From JAMXLO01 sp963726125 (GTDB taxonomy: Bacteria > Pseudomonadota > Alphaproteobacteria > Acetobacterales > Acetobacteraceae), in contig CAVSBG010000013.1 in assembly GCA_963726125.1 (NCBI GenBank), positions 558,001 through 622,000 of the forward strand: a stretch of 64,000 nucleotides of DNA, given 5' to 3'. A program made the position numbers and the translations under genes. The notes under the pieces are model-generated. The model ran no database searches. It saw only the letters and a list, made by a program, of their open reading frames with translations, and was not told where the DNA came from. Position 1 is the stretch's first letter; every line of letters starts with the position of its first letter. Shown here piece after piece: positions 1 through 9,217 of the stretch.

Positions 1-215
1 GGGAACAGCGACCGCTGGACCCCAGGCATCTGATCCATGCGCTCGAAGAACTGGACGATCGCGAAACCGAACCCGATCAGCGATACGGCGGTTCGTATCC
101 ACGACATCATCGTGCGCTCGACGCTGAGCCGGGTGCGCAGCCAGCCGAAATGGGTATCGGCCGTCACCCTGACCTCAAACCGCTCCGCGTCTGTGTCGAT
201 GTTCGCATCCGCCAT
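1..215 (-). CDS. DUF202 (YidH-type) inner-membrane protein, N-terminal part
   Basis: The window edge cuts this gene; 71 codons are visible, starting at the ATG complementary to 213-215. The segment TRLSVERTMMSWIRTAVSLI followed by GFGFAIVQFFERM is typical of DUF202 proteins: a short soluble start, the conserved ERT.(L/M)..WIRT stretch and the first transmembrane helix. Family members are small three-helix inner-membrane proteins of unknown function. It lies 15 bp downstream of another membrane protein gene on the same strand, itself overlapping a formylglycine-generating enzyme gene, so the three probably share a transcript. The start is secure because the family motif follows closely. Confidence 0.8.
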   Translation of the reverse strand, partial: MADANIDTDAERFEVRVTADTHFGWLRTRLSVERTMMSWIRTAVSLIGFGFAIVQFFERMDQMPGVQRSLF

Positions 216-230
216 GCCTGGTGTCCTATT

Positions 231-731
231 TCACACCTGACGCCGGGAATTGTCGCCGCGCCAGCCCAACAGCACACGCGTGACGATACCTCGAAGCACG
301 AGGTATGGAACAAATCCCAACACTACCGCGACGATGACTGACTCGACCGGATAGAACCTATGAAGGACGATGATCTGGTAGATCACGTCCATGACGATGC
401 CAAGCAAAATGATGCGTGCGGTCGCGTTCAGGCCTTCCCGCAGCCGGTCCAAACGCTCACGCCGGTTACTCATCACGGTCCAGAAATACGGTGTGCGGCC
501 GGTGCGCGCGTCCCTGCGGCCGTGCAGGATCGCCTCGATAGCTGCCATGAGTGGCTGCAGGATGAAGCGGAAAGCCATCGGCCCGCTCGGCCGATCGATG
601 AGGTCGTGCCAGATGCGCAGGATGATCGCGACGGTAATGCCATGCCATGCTATCCCGCCGATGATCAGCAGAATGAGGGCGGCGAGGACCAGCCTGGCCA
701 AGAGCCCAAGCTTCTGCGCGTCACCTGTCAT
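231..731 (-). CDS. Hypothetical multi-pass membrane protein
   Basis: 166 residues. Hydrophobic segments are visible near residues 10-35 (LLARLVLAALILLIIGGIAW), about 105-125 (ARIILLGIVMDVIYQIIVL) and 130-150 (VESVIVAVVLGFVPYLVLRG), with a charged loop between the first and second (RREERLDRL-like). No family was recognised with confidence. Its ATG overlaps the stop of the upstream formylglycine-generating enzyme gene by 4 bp (728-731), a sign of translational coupling, and the DUF202 gene follows. It may support an exported sulfatase or phosphatase system, but that is inferred from position only. Confidence 0.7.
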   Translation of the reverse strand: MTGDAQKLGLLARLVLAALILLIIGGIAWHGITVAIILRIWHDLIDRPSGPMAFRFILQPLMAAIEAILHGRRDARTGRTPYFWTVMSNRRERLDRLREGLNATARIILLGIVMDVIYQIIVLHRFYPVESVIVAVVLGFVPYLVLRGIVTRVLLGWRGDNSRRQV

Positions 732-1711
732 GGCGATGTCATTGTCTGCCTGACAATACAGCGGAAGCCGACATGGCTCATGCCGGTGTCGATCGGCTGC
801 GCATGGCGTGCGGCCGGGCGGTAGCGACGGCAGTAGTTGGGAGCGCAGAGATGCGAACCACCCTTGACGACCTTGCGCGGAATCCGCGACGACGCGTTGT
901 GGCCATCGTAGCTATCAGATTCGCGAGCGCCACGCGGGTTATCGGGGATGCAGCAGGGATGCGGTGCATCGCTGATATGGCGCGTGGCGAACCAATCAGT
1001 CGTCCATTCCCAGACGTTGCCGATCATGTCGAACAGACCGTAGCCGTTGGCGGGAAATGCCCCGACCGGCGACGTTCTCGCGTAGCCATCGGCCGCCAGG
1101 TTTTCCCGTGGGAATGCACCCTGCCAGGTGTTGGCCATGTAACGGCCGTTTGGTGTCAGTTCCTCGCCCCAGGCGAACTCAGCACCATCGAGGCCACCGC
1201 GCGCCGCGTATTCCCATTCCGCCTCGGTCGGCAATTCCTTGCCCGCCCAGGCCGCATAGGCTGCGGCGTCCTTGAAGGCGATGTGCACCACTGGATGATC
1301 GTCCAGGCCGTGGTTCGGCTGGCCACGCCCGCGTGGCCGGCGCCAATTCGCCCCGAACTCGAACTTCCACCATTGCGACCAGTCGTTGAGATCGACAGGC
1401 CGGCGAGGCGTGGTGAACACCAACGAGCCAGGCTTCAACATGTGCGGCAGTGCGCCCGGATAGTCCTTGGGGTCTGGCTCGATCTCGGCGACAGTGACGT
1501 AACCGGTCGCGTCGACGAAGCGCCTGAAATCGCGGTTGGTGACCGGCGATCGATCGATCCAGAACGAGGCGACGGCCACGTGGTGAGCGGGCGCCTCCTC
1601 CGGGTAGTGCTGATCCGATCCCATGCGGAAGGTGCCGCCCGCAATCAAGATCATATCCTGGCTAGGCCCGGCCTTGGAAGGGCCGTTATCGGTGACTGTT
1701 CTCACGGGCAC
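728..1711 (-). CDS. Formylglycine-generating enzyme (SUMF1/FGE family)
   Basis: 327 residues from a GTG start. The N-terminal hallmark ILIAGGTFRMGSD and the body motifs (SPVTNRDFRRFVDATGYVT, ELPTEAEWEYAARGG, NVWEWTTDWF) identify the FGE-sulfatase fold. The C-terminal GGSHLCAPNYCRRYR keeps both cysteines that bind copper and oxidise the substrate in true FGEs, followed by GFRC. This argues for a real formylglycine-generating enzyme rather than one of the many catalytically dead relatives: it would convert the CxPxR cysteine of sulfatases to formylglycine. No sulfatase lies in this window, so the client may be beyond the left edge or elsewhere. An internal ATG about 20 codons in is an alternative start, just before the conserved domain. 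Confidence 0.9.
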   Translation of the reverse strand: MPVRTVTDNGPSKAGPSQDMILIAGGTFRMGSDQHYPEEAPAHHVAVASFWIDRSPVTNRDFRRFVDATGYVTVAEIEPDPKDYPGALPHMLKPGSLVFTTPRRPVDLNDWSQWWKFEFGANWRRPRGRGQPNHGLDDHPVVHIAFKDAAAYAAWAGKELPTEAEWEYAARGGLDGAEFAWGEELTPNGRYMANTWQGAFPRENLAADGYARTSPVGAFPANGYGLFDMIGNVWEWTTDWFATRHISDAPHPCCIPDNPRGARESDSYDGHNASSRIPRKVVKGGSHLCAPNYCRRYRPAARHAQPIDTGMSHVGFRCIVRQTMTSP

Positions 1712-1849
1712 GATGAGGCCCTCGCGTCAGTTGTTGCCACTCCCGTATTGCGCATATTAGCCGTGCCGATACGTGCTGCGTAAGCCCAAAGCAGGAGAGT
1801 CGCGCGGTGCGTCATTCTGCGAGCCTATAAGCCCGAAGCGCCCGCCTCT

Positions 1850-2125
1850 TCAACGTGGTCCGTAGCCGCAGGATGCGTGCTCTTCAGGCCAGCCCGCAAA
1901 CATCCGTCTGCGACTTTCCGTCTGGATAACAGGCATTTCGTCAAAGTAGTGCGTCCGGGTCGACACTTTTTTACACATCAACACACCGTTCGCAGCAGGA
2001 AGTGCGAGCACAGGGACCATCCTGGCGATCGCCCGTGCCGCCGCGGTCGCCATCTGCCAACCGCAGGAGTGGAACAGGACCTCGCCGTTCGCGGCGCGAA
2101 TCACCGTCAGCGATACCTGTATCAA
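1850..2125 (-). CDS. Possible small ORF overlapping the stop of the porin-like gene
   Basis: A 91-codon frame whose ATG overlaps the TGA of the upstream outer-membrane gene by 4 bp, an arrangement often seen in coupled genes. The product (MIQVSLTVIRAANGEVLFHS at the start) resembles no family I know and has no clear signal peptide or membrane segment. It sits in the roughly 400-bp gap between the barrel gene and the FGE gene, where nothing else was recognised. It could equally be chance. Confidence 0.2.
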   Translation of the reverse strand: MIQVSLTVIRAANGEVLFHSCGWQMATAAARAIARMVPVLALPAANGVLMCKKVSTRTHYFDEMPVIQTESRRRMFAGWPEEHASCGYGPR

Positions 2126-3009
2126 AATCGGATATTGGTGACGAGCATCGCGCCACCGAGGTTGAGATTCTGGAAGCCGTTGCGGCTACCGCCCTGGAAC
2201 GACAGGTATCGGTAGCCAAGCGAGAGATCGACCCAGCTTGCAGCCTGATAAGCGACACCGCCATAGGCCTGCCAGGTGAATGGCACGCTGCCGCCGCCGG
2301 CGTCGAAGTAAAAGGGCAGGTAGAATTTGCTGTTGGGTATGTTGAAGCGGCCGGTCACGCCGCCGATCCCTTCGACCTTGCTCACTCCCAGGTTGAGGCT
2401 GCCGCTATGCGACAGCGCGATCGTCCGGTCTGGCAAAAGGATGTCGTTGGCAAGCGTGTAGTTGGAGTTTGCACTGAGGAACAACATGCGCAGACCAGCG
2501 ACGGCGTCGAGATTGCCCCAGTCTCCTTGCAGCAATGTGTAGCCGCCGGCCAGTGACCATACCGTGGCGGCGAGGCGCGTGCCGGTACTGAGTTGCGAAG
2601 AGCGGGGGATATCGATCGGACCTGGACCCAGGTTGACCGAGGAGAAGTGACTGTGGCTCGTGGTGATGCTCGCGTTGGCGTAGACCATGTCGGTCATCAT
2701 CGTGAAGCGGTCGTAGCGTGCCTCGCCGCCGATCATCATCGCGAAATTCAGCTCGGAGAGGTAGTCACCAATGCCGGCGCTGATGTTGCTCGTGACGTTG
2801 CCACCGCGCGGCCCGGTGTAACTGAACGTGGTCGAGACCCTCGGTAACCAGGCGTAAGGGGTAATGGCAAATGTCCAGCCGGGCGTCGCTCCCTGGTTTG
2901 CCGGCGTGGATGCGATCTGGGCGTGTGAGGGCGAAGCAGCAGTAAGCCAACCCAGCGCAATTACGATTGCGCAACCGATCCGCAATAGCGCCGGTCGTAG
3001 TCCCTCCAT
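2122..3009 (-). CDS. Outer-membrane beta-barrel (porin-like) protein
   Basis: 295 residues from the ATG at 3009, chosen because a strong purine-rich Shine-Dalgarno stretch lies just upstream and because a signal peptide starts there (LRIGCAIVIALGWLTAASPS, then HAQ as cleavage site). The longer upstream frame adds nothing conserved. The mature protein has the alternating aromatic/polar pattern of a barrel (GWTFAITPYAWLPRVSTTFS; GEARYDRFTMMTDMVYANAS; ASWVDLSLGYRYLSFQGGS) and ends in F, as outer-membrane barrels commonly do. The final NLGGAMLVTNIRF is a typical last strand. It is divergent from the exported HAD phosphatase gene, so the 286-bp spacer holds both promoters. Substrate unknown. Confidence 0.8.
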   Translation of the reverse strand: MEGLRPALLRIGCAIVIALGWLTAASPSHAQIASTPANQGATPGWTFAITPYAWLPRVSTTFSYTGPRGGNVTSNISAGIGDYLSELNFAMMIGGEARYDRFTMMTDMVYANASITTSHSHFSSVNLGPGPIDIPRSSQLSTGTRLAATVWSLAGGYTLLQGDWGNLDAVAGLRMLFLSANSNYTLANDILLPDRTIALSHSGSLNLGVSKVEGIGGVTGRFNIPNSKFYLPFYFDAGGGSVPFTWQAYGGVAYQAASWVDLSLGYRYLSFQGGSRNGFQNLNLGGAMLVTNIRF

Positions 3010-3295
3010 CACCTGCTCCCCCCTGTTACCCACAGCCATTCCCCGCATCGTCGGACCTGCGTGGACAGAAGGCGTGACTCCCGTCACGTTCGCTTACCGG
3101 ACACGTTCGCCAATGTCACTACGGATCGGTACGCGCATCAAGTGATCTGTTATGATTGCGCCGAACCGGACGGACCTCAGCGCTACGCAGGGGCATGGAC
3201 GACCAACGGCAAAGGTGACCCCGCCCAGCAGGGAGCGTTCTACGATAGCGGTCAGCGCGTGCGTGCGCTGTCGGAAACCTGAGCGAGGTTGAACA

Positions 3296-4348
3296 ATGGC
3301 TATTGACAAGAATGCTTCCGCCACCATCGGCCGCCGCTCGCTGCTGCTCGGAATCACGGCTGTCATCGTTGAGGCCTCGGCGACACTGCCGCGCGCACAC
3401 GCCCAGACATCGCCGGATGCCTTGGGATCATGGAACGAAGGCCCGGCAAAGCAGGCGATTTTAGACTTCGTGCGTGCCACCACCGACACGTCGAGCCGGA
3501 CTTTCGTGGCGCCCGAGGACCGCATCGCGACCTTCGATCAGGATGGCACGATGTGGGTGGAACATCCGGTCTACTGCCAGGCCATGTTCGCGCTCGACCG
3601 GGTGCATGCTTTATCACCACAGCATCCGGAGTGGCGCAACCACGAGCCATTCCAGGCCGTGCTCAGCAATAACATGGCGGCGATTGCGAAGTTCTCCGAA
3701 CGGGACTGGGCCGAAATCGTATTTCTCACGCATAGCGGAATGAGTCAGGCAGAATTTCTGGACGTTGTCCGGCAATGGCTGGCGACGGCCAGGCATCCCA
3801 GGTTCAAGCGGCTTTACACCGACCTGGTTTATCAGCCGATGCGCGAGGTCATGGACCACCTGCGCGCCAACGGCTTCAAGACCTACATCGTCACGGGAGG
3901 TGGCCAGGATTTCGTGCGGGCCTACGCCCAGAGAGTTTACGGCGTTCCGCCTGAGCAGGTCGTGGGTTCCAGCTTGGTGACGAAGCTTGCGACCAAAAAT
4001 GGCAGGCCAGAGGTGATGCGGCTGCCCAAGCTGTTTCTCAATGACGATCACGCCGGCAAGGTCATCGGCATTGATCTCTTCATCGGCAAGCGACCTTGCG
4101 CGGCCTTTGGTAATTCCGACGGTGACCGCGAAATGCTGGAATGGACCGATGCCGGCGAGGGTGCACGGCTCAAGATGTTGGTTCATCACGATGATGAACA
4201 ACGCGAATATGCCTATGGTCCCGCGGGCGGGCTGCCGGACACCACGGTGGGCACGTTCAGTCAAGCGCTTTTGGACGAAGCAAAGTCCCGCAGCTGGACG
4301 GTGATCAGCATGAAAAATGACTGGAAGCGCATCTTCGCATTTGAATAG
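3296..4348 (+). CDS. Exported HAD-superfamily phosphatase
   Basis: 350 residues. The N-terminus has a Tat-like signal (GRRSLLLGITAVIVEASATL, then AHAQ). HAD motifs are in order: motif I IATFDQDGTMW with the nucleophile Asp and DxDGT, motif II YIVTGGGQDF, a motif III lysine near LFIGKR, and motif IV AFGNSDGDREML. It belongs to the phosphoserine-phosphatase-like HAD branch and probably acts in the periplasm on a phosphomonoester. A GAGG stretch precedes the ATG. Its divergent neighbour is a porin-like barrel, and an FGE lies beyond; such sets fit scavenging of phosphate or sulfate esters, which is inference. Confidence 0.85.
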   Translation: MAIDKNASATIGRRSLLLGITAVIVEASATLPRAHAQTSPDALGSWNEGPAKQAILDFVRATTDTSSRTFVAPEDRIATFDQDGTMWVEHPVYCQAMFALDRVHALSPQHPEWRNHEPFQAVLSNNMAAIAKFSERDWAEIVFLTHSGMSQAEFLDVVRQWLATARHPRFKRLYTDLVYQPMREVMDHLRANGFKTYIVTGGGQDFVRAYAQRVYGVPPEQVVGSSLVTKLATKNGRPEVMRLPKLFLNDDHAGKVIGIDLFIGKRPCAAFGNSDGDREMLEWTDAGEGARLKMLVHHDDEQREYAYGPAGGLPDTTVGTFSQALLDEAKSRSWTVISMKNDWKRIFAFE

Positions 4349-4536
4349 GCTGCCGAGGAGTACTTGCCCGGTTGCGCGACAAGCGGATCCCGTTGGCAAC
4401 AGCCAACCTGCCCCCGGGCGCGACCTGAAAACAACCGATCCGGACCGCCTCGCGCCGAAACTTGGTGGCCGCCAACGAAGCAGCTTTGCCACCTCCCCCG
4501 TTGATGCAATGCTTCCCCCAACCCAGGAGGACGTTC

Positions 4537-5676
4537 ATGCCGCTGCTGTCGCTTCCGGCCGTGTTCATGCGTGGCGGTACCAGCCGCGCCGTGATGTTCC
4601 ATGCACGCGATCTGCCGGAGCGCGCGGCGTGGGATCCGTTGTTCCTGGGGGCGATGGGCAGTCCGGATCCGAATGGACGCCAGCTCAATGGCATGGGCGG
4701 CGGCATCTCGTCGCTGTCGAAGATCTGCGTGCTGGCACCCTCGGAGCGGGAGGATGCAGATATCGACTACACCTTTGCGCAGGTCCAAATCAGGGAGCCG
4801 CGCGTCGATTACCGCAGCAACTGCGGCAACATGAGTTCCGCGGTCGGCCCGTTCGCAGTGGACGAGGGATTGGTGCGGCCGAATGGTGACACCGCGGTGG
4901 TGCGCATCTTCAATACCAACACGCGGAAGATCATCCGCTCGACGTTTCCGCTGGAGGATGGGCGAGCCGCCACGGATGGCGATCTGGCGATCCCGGGCGT
5001 TGCCGGCACGGGCGCGCCGGTGCGGCTGGATTTCCTGGCGCCTGGCGGGGCAACGACGGGCAAGCTGCTACCGACCGGGAGTGCAGCCGATCGCCTGGAT
5101 GTGCCGGGAGTGGGCACGATCGAGGTCTCGCTGGTCGATGCGGCGAATGCCTGTGTGTTCGTGCGTGCGCGAGACCTCGGGCTGACGGGGCGGGAATTGC
5201 CGGATGAATTGGAGCGCGATCCGGCGCTGCTGGAACGGATGCAGGTGATCCGGCGGCTGGCCTCGATCGCGATGGGGATTGCAAAGGACGACGCGGAAGC
5301 GCGCGCGACCCCCGGGGTGCCGATCATCGGGTTCGTGGCACCACCGATGGATGCGCCGACGCTGTCGGGCGAGCCTGTTGGTGCGGCTCAGGTGGATCTG
5401 ACGGCGCGGTTCCTGTCGAACGGGCAGCCGCATCGGGCACTGCCGCTGACGGCCTCGCTCTGCACCGCGGTTGCGGCCGGTATCACCGGCACGGTGGTGG
5501 CGGAGGCGCTGGCTCCAGGGGTAGGCGCGCAGGTGCGGATCGGGATGCCGAGCGGGATCCTGGTGGTTGGCGCGGAGGTTTCGCGGAACGACGCCGGGGC
5601 GTGGGTCGCGCATAGCGGGGCATTCTACCGGACCGCGCGGCGGCTGTTCGATGGCCGGATCTACGTGCCTCGCTGA
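4537..5676 (+). CDS. PrpF-family isomerase (DUF453; oxalomesaconate tautomerase-like)
   Basis: 379 residues from the ATG at 4537, which follows a perfect AGGAGG at 4525-4530; the open frame begins further upstream but those residues are not conserved. LPAVFMRGGTSRAVMFHARD is the family signature, and QLNGMGGGISSLSKICVL, RSNCGNMSSAVGPFAVDEG and RIFNTNTRK are further PrpF/GalD motifs. Members isomerise double bonds of small unsaturated di- or tricarboxylic acids: 2-methyl-cis-aconitate (PrpF), 4-oxalomesaconate (GalD), 3-methylitaconate. No methylcitrate or gallate gene flanks it, so the exact substrate is open. Confidence 0.88.
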   Translation: MPLLSLPAVFMRGGTSRAVMFHARDLPERAAWDPLFLGAMGSPDPNGRQLNGMGGGISSLSKICVLAPSEREDADIDYTFAQVQIREPRVDYRSNCGNMSSAVGPFAVDEGLVRPNGDTAVVRIFNTNTRKIIRSTFPLEDGRAATDGDLAIPGVAGTGAPVRLDFLAPGGATTGKLLPTGSAADRLDVPGVGTIEVSLVDAANACVFVRARDLGLTGRELPDELERDPALLERMQVIRRLASIAMGIAKDDAEARATPGVPIIGFVAPPMDAPTLSGEPVGAAQVDLTARFLSNGQPHRALPLTASLCTAVAAGITGTVVAEALAPGVGAQVRIGMPSGILVVGAEVSRNDAGAWVAHSGAFYRTARRLFDGRIYVPR

Positions 5677-5727
5677 GGGCCGTTGGCCGCGGGCAACTCA
5701 CCGAGGGAGCCTAGGCCGCAACTCGCA

Positions 5728-5792
5728 CTCCCCCTCCCCTTGCGGGAGGGGGGAGGGGGAGGGGGCGTCGCCCGCGGCCACCCCCCTCCCCC
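5728..5792. terminator. GC-rich hairpin repeat between convergent genes
   Basis: A CCCCCTCCCC tract faces GGGAGGGGGGAGGGGGAGG, giving a strong stem with a TTGC loop, followed by a second C-rich block (5779-5792). It lies between the convergent prpF-like and oxidase genes and would act on either strand. The same design recurs at 33374-33412, so it is a dispersed repeat as well as a likely terminator. Confidence 0.6.
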
Positions 5793-5793
5793 G

Positions 5794-7089
5794 TTAGCTG
5801 AACCGCTCGAACCGGAAAGGCGCCGGATCGACGACGGGCGTGTCGCCGGCGACCAGGTCCGCGGTGAGTCGCCCCGCGCCCGGACCAATCCCGAAGCCAT
5901 GGCCGGAAAAGCCTGAAGCGAGAAAGAAGCCGGGCACCGATGGCACCTCGCCGATTACCGGCACCGCGTCGGGGGTGACATCGATCATGCCGCCCCAGCT
6001 CTCGGCGACCTGCATGCGCGCAAAGGCAGGAAAGCTGCGCGACAGCACGGACCGCGCTTCCTCCAGCACTGCCTGCCGTGGGGCGGGGTCCAGCACGCGG
6101 ACCGCCTCGAACGGCGTAGTCGCGTCCAGTGACCAGCGTCGCGGCGTGCGCCATTCATCCAGGAAGCGGCGGCCGAAGCGCATGCGGATCTCGCCGTAGT
6201 TTTCCTTCAGCGTCGGCAGGTATTTCAGCAGCAGCCGGATGGAATCCGGCGTGATGTCGGCGATGTTGGCGTTGCGGCGGGCGATCGTGTAGCCGCCGTC
6301 GAGCCGCTTGCGGAACGCGAACACACCGCCGCTGGCCGCGACCTCCGGTCCGCCTTCCAGCGGGGCGGTACGGAACACCGAGGCCAGCACCTTCAGCTGC
6401 GGGAAGTCGATGCCCGCGTTGCCGCAGAACAGCCGCGACCAGGCGCCCCCGGCAAGCACCACCGCGTCACACGCGATCCGGCCCTTTTCTGTCACCACGC
6501 CGGATACGCGCCCCGCCCGGGTCTCAATGCCCCGCACCGCGCATTCAGTCAGGACGGTGGCGCCGGCGTCCCGTGCCGCCTCGGCGATCGCAGGTGAGGC
6601 GTGCGAAGGTTCGGCGCGACCGTCCGTTGGCGTGTGCATAGCGGCAATGAAGCTATTCGACGCGCCAGGCACCAGCGCATCGATCTCGGATCCACGCAGG
6701 AGACGCGCGTCCACCTGATACTGGCGCGCCTCGGACAGCCATGTTTCGTGTTTGGCGATGTCCTTTTCGGTCTCGCACAGGTAGGCGATGCCGGCCTGGC
6801 GGAAGCCGGTCTCGCGGTTGGTGCGGGTATTCATGCCGCGCCACAGGCGGAGGCTTTCGATGGCCAGCGGGATTTCCCGGGCATCGCGCCCCATGGTGCG
6901 GCACCAGCCCCAGTTGCGGCTGGACTGCTCGCCGCCGATGCGGCCCTTCTCGCACAGCACCACCGAATGGCCTTTCTCGGCCAGGAACAGCGCGGTGGAG
7001 GTGCCGATGATGCCGCCGCCGATGACCACCACGCCGGCGCGGGTCGGAAGACGCTCATCAGACTGCACGAGATCGACGGGGGGCGACAT
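5794..7089 (-). CDS. FAD-dependent oxidoreductase, DAO family
   Basis: 431 residues from the ATG at 7089. The start region carries the dinucleotide-binding fingerprint AGVVVIGGGIIGTSTALFLA with a downstream CEKGRIGGEQSSRNWG, and the C-terminal WGGMIDVTPDAVPVIGEV and GFFLASGFSGHGFGIGPGAG are typical of D-amino-acid/glycine/sarcosine oxidase-like flavoproteins. It would oxidise an amine or N-substituted amino acid. The open frame runs far upstream, antisense to hyuA, but that part is not conserved; an ATG at 7107 is an alternative. It diverges from hyuA with only 66 bp between the starts, which suggests a shared control region and a common pathway. Confidence 0.88.
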   Translation of the reverse strand: MSPPVDLVQSDERLPTRAGVVVIGGGIIGTSTALFLAEKGHSVVLCEKGRIGGEQSSRNWGWCRTMGRDAREIPLAIESLRLWRGMNTRTNRETGFRQAGIAYLCETEKDIAKHETWLSEARQYQVDARLLRGSEIDALVPGASNSFIAAMHTPTDGRAEPSHASPAIAEAARDAGATVLTECAVRGIETRAGRVSGVVTEKGRIACDAVVLAGGAWSRLFCGNAGIDFPQLKVLASVFRTAPLEGGPEVAASGGVFAFRKRLDGGYTIARRNANIADITPDSIRLLLKYLPTLKENYGEIRMRFGRRFLDEWRTPRRWSLDATTPFEAVRVLDPAPRQAVLEEARSVLSRSFPAFARMQVAESWGGMIDVTPDAVPVIGEVPSVPGFFLASGFSGHGFGIGPGAGRLTADLVAGDTPVVDPAPFRFERFS

Positions 7090-7155
7090 GATGTTGCGAT
7101 ACAGCATATGGTGCACGCGGTCACCTGACCACAGAACACTGGAGAGTTGCGCACA

Positions 7156-9207
7156 ATGGCCTGGCGTGTCGGCGTCGATTCTGGCGGCACCTTCACCGAT
7201 GTCTGCCTGTTCGACGAGGACACCGGCCGTGTCGAGGTGTGGAAGGTCGCCTCCACGCCCGACGACCCGTCGCGCGGCATCGCACAGGGCGTGGCGGAAG
7301 CGCTCGCGCAGGTCGATGCGGCGCCGGCCGCCATCGGCTATTTCGGCCACGGCACGACAGTGGCAACCAATGCGTTGATCCAGCATCGCGGCGTGAAGAC
7401 CGGACTGATCACCACCGACGGGTTTCGCGACCTGCTGGAGATCGGCCGGCAGAAGCGGCCCGACCTCTACGACCTGCAAGCCGACAAACCTCCCGTGCTG
7501 GTGTCGCGCGATCTGCGCCTGGAAGTACCGGAGCGGGTGCGGCACGACGGATCGGTCGAGGTGCCGCTGGACGAGGCGGCGTTCCGCGTGGCGGTGCGGC
7601 GCTTGCGCGATGCAGACGTCCAGGCCGTCGCCGTCTGCTTCCTGTATGGCTTCATCCGCACGGCGCACGAGGAAACCGCCGCCCGCATCCTTGCGGAGGA
7701 CTTCCCCGAGGCGTTCGCCTGCGTGTCGCACCAGGTCGCACCCGAGTTCCGCGAATTCGAGCGGATGTCCACCGCTGTGGTGAACGCCTATCTCGGCCCC
7801 GTAATGCAGGGCTATATCCGCCGCCTGGGTGATCGGCTCGCGGGGCTTGGCATGCGCGCGACGCCGCATCTGACGCAATCCAATGGCGGCGTCATAGGCT
7901 TCGATCAGGCGGCGCGGCTGCCGGTGCGCACGGTCCTGTCGGGGCCATCGACCGGCGTTGTAGGCGCGCAGGAGGTCGGCCGCCTCGCTGGCTTCTCCGA
8001 CCTGATCACATTCGACATGGGCGGCACCTCCACCGACGTTGCGTTGCTGCAAGGCGGACAGTGCCGGCTGGCGAGCGAGGCCGTGGTGCACGGCTATCCG
8101 ATCAAGGCACCGATGCTGGATATCCACACCGTCGGTGCCGGTGGCGGCTCGATCGCCTACGTTGATTCGGGTGGGCTGCTAAAGGTGGGCCCGCGCAGTG
8201 CCGGCGCTGATCCCGGTCCGGTCTGCTACGCGCGCGGCAACCAGGAACCAACGGTGACCGACGCGAACGTCGTGTTGCAGACACTTAACCCGACGCATCT
8301 GCTCGGTGGCCGTATGCCGGTGCGCCAGGACCTGGCCCGCGCGGCGATCCAGCGTCTGGCGACGACACTGCGCATGGATGCGATGACGACCGCGCAAGGC
8401 ATCATCTCCGTCGTCACCGCCAACATGGCGCGCGCGATCCGCGTGATCAGCGTGCAGCGCGGTCATGATCCGCGCGACTACACGCTGGTGGCGTTTGGCG
8501 GCGCCGGCCCGCTGCACGCTGCACGACTGGCGAAGGAGTTGGAGATCGGGCGCATCCTGGTGCCTCGGAGCCCGGGCATCCTGTGCGCGATGGGACTGTT
8601 GCTGACGGACCTGCGTGCCGACTTCGCAACAACGCGGTTGCACGCGCTGTCCTCGGCGGCGTTGCCCGACATCGCCGATGCGTTCCGCGTGCTGCGCGCC
8701 CAGGCGGATGCATGGTTCGAGGCGGAAGACATCGCGGTTGATGCACGTCGCATCACGCGCACGGTGGACATGCGGTACGCCGGACAGAACTACGAATTGC
8801 CGATCCCGTTGCCGGAGGGCGAGATCGGGCGCGCTGCGCTCGATGCATTGGCGGAGGGCTTTGCCGCGGCGCATCAGCGCATGTACGGCTTTGCCCCCGA
8901 TGATGAACCCGTGCAATTGGTCACCTACCGGATCGAGGCAGCCGGCGTCGTGCCAAAGGCGTCGTTCCAGGCGCACAAGGATGCCGGGCCGGATGCATCG
9001 GGCGCCATCATGGCCCGTCGCGATGTGTGGCTGCCGGAAGCCGGTGGTGCGGTGTCGTGCCCGATCTACGATCGCGAGCAACTGCAATCAGGCAACCGCA
9101 TCGTCGGACCGGCGATCGTCGAGCAGATGGACGCAACGACCCTGGTGCTGCCCGGGACTGTGGGACGCGTCGATCCGTACCTCAACCTGATCCTGGAAAC
9201 GCTATGA
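7156..9207 (+). CDS. hyuA: Hydantoinase/oxoprolinase family protein, subunit A
   Basis: 683 residues. A GGAGAG lies 9 bp before the ATG at 7156; the in-frame TTG at 7147 is less likely. The N-terminal RVGVDSGGTFTDVCLFDE phosphate-binding loop, TTVATNALIQ, LSGPSTGVVGAQEVGR and FDMGGTSTDVALLQGG are landmark motifs of the HyuA ATPase-like subunit of N-methylhydantoinases, 5-oxoprolinases and acetone carboxylase relatives. It works with HyuB, here encoded one gene downstream, in ATP-dependent ring opening of a hydantoin- or lactam-like substrate. First gene of an operon that includes an SDR, hyuB and an ABC importer. Confidence 0.92.
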   Translation: MAWRVGVDSGGTFTDVCLFDEDTGRVEVWKVASTPDDPSRGIAQGVAEALAQVDAAPAAIGYFGHGTTVATNALIQHRGVKTGLITTDGFRDLLEIGRQKRPDLYDLQADKPPVLVSRDLRLEVPERVRHDGSVEVPLDEAAFRVAVRRLRDADVQAVAVCFLYGFIRTAHEETAARILAEDFPEAFACVSHQVAPEFREFERMSTAVVNAYLGPVMQGYIRRLGDRLAGLGMRATPHLTQSNGGVIGFDQAARLPVRTVLSGPSTGVVGAQEVGRLAGFSDLITFDMGGTSTDVALLQGGQCRLASEAVVHGYPIKAPMLDIHTVGAGGGSIAYVDSGGLLKVGPRSAGADPGPVCYARGNQEPTVTDANVVLQTLNPTHLLGGRMPVRQDLARAAIQRLATTLRMDAMTTAQGIISVVTANMARAIRVISVQRGHDPRDYTLVAFGGAGPLHAARLAKELEIGRILVPRSPGILCAMGLLLTDLRADFATTRLHALSSAALPDIADAFRVLRAQADAWFEAEDIAVDARRITRTVDMRYAGQNYELPIPLPEGEIGRAALDALAEGFAAAHQRMYGFAPDDEPVQLVTYRIEAAGVVPKASFQAHKDAGPDASGAIMARRDVWLPEAGGAVSCPIYDREQLQSGNRIVGPAIVEQMDATTLVLPGTVGRVDPYLNLILETL

Positions 9208-9217
9208 GGATGCTCGC

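Noticed and set aside
7090..8127. Upstream extension of the FAD oxidoreductase to 777 codons
   Set aside because: The added part is antisense to conserved hyuA sequence, and the Rossmann fingerprint lies just after the ATG at 7089.
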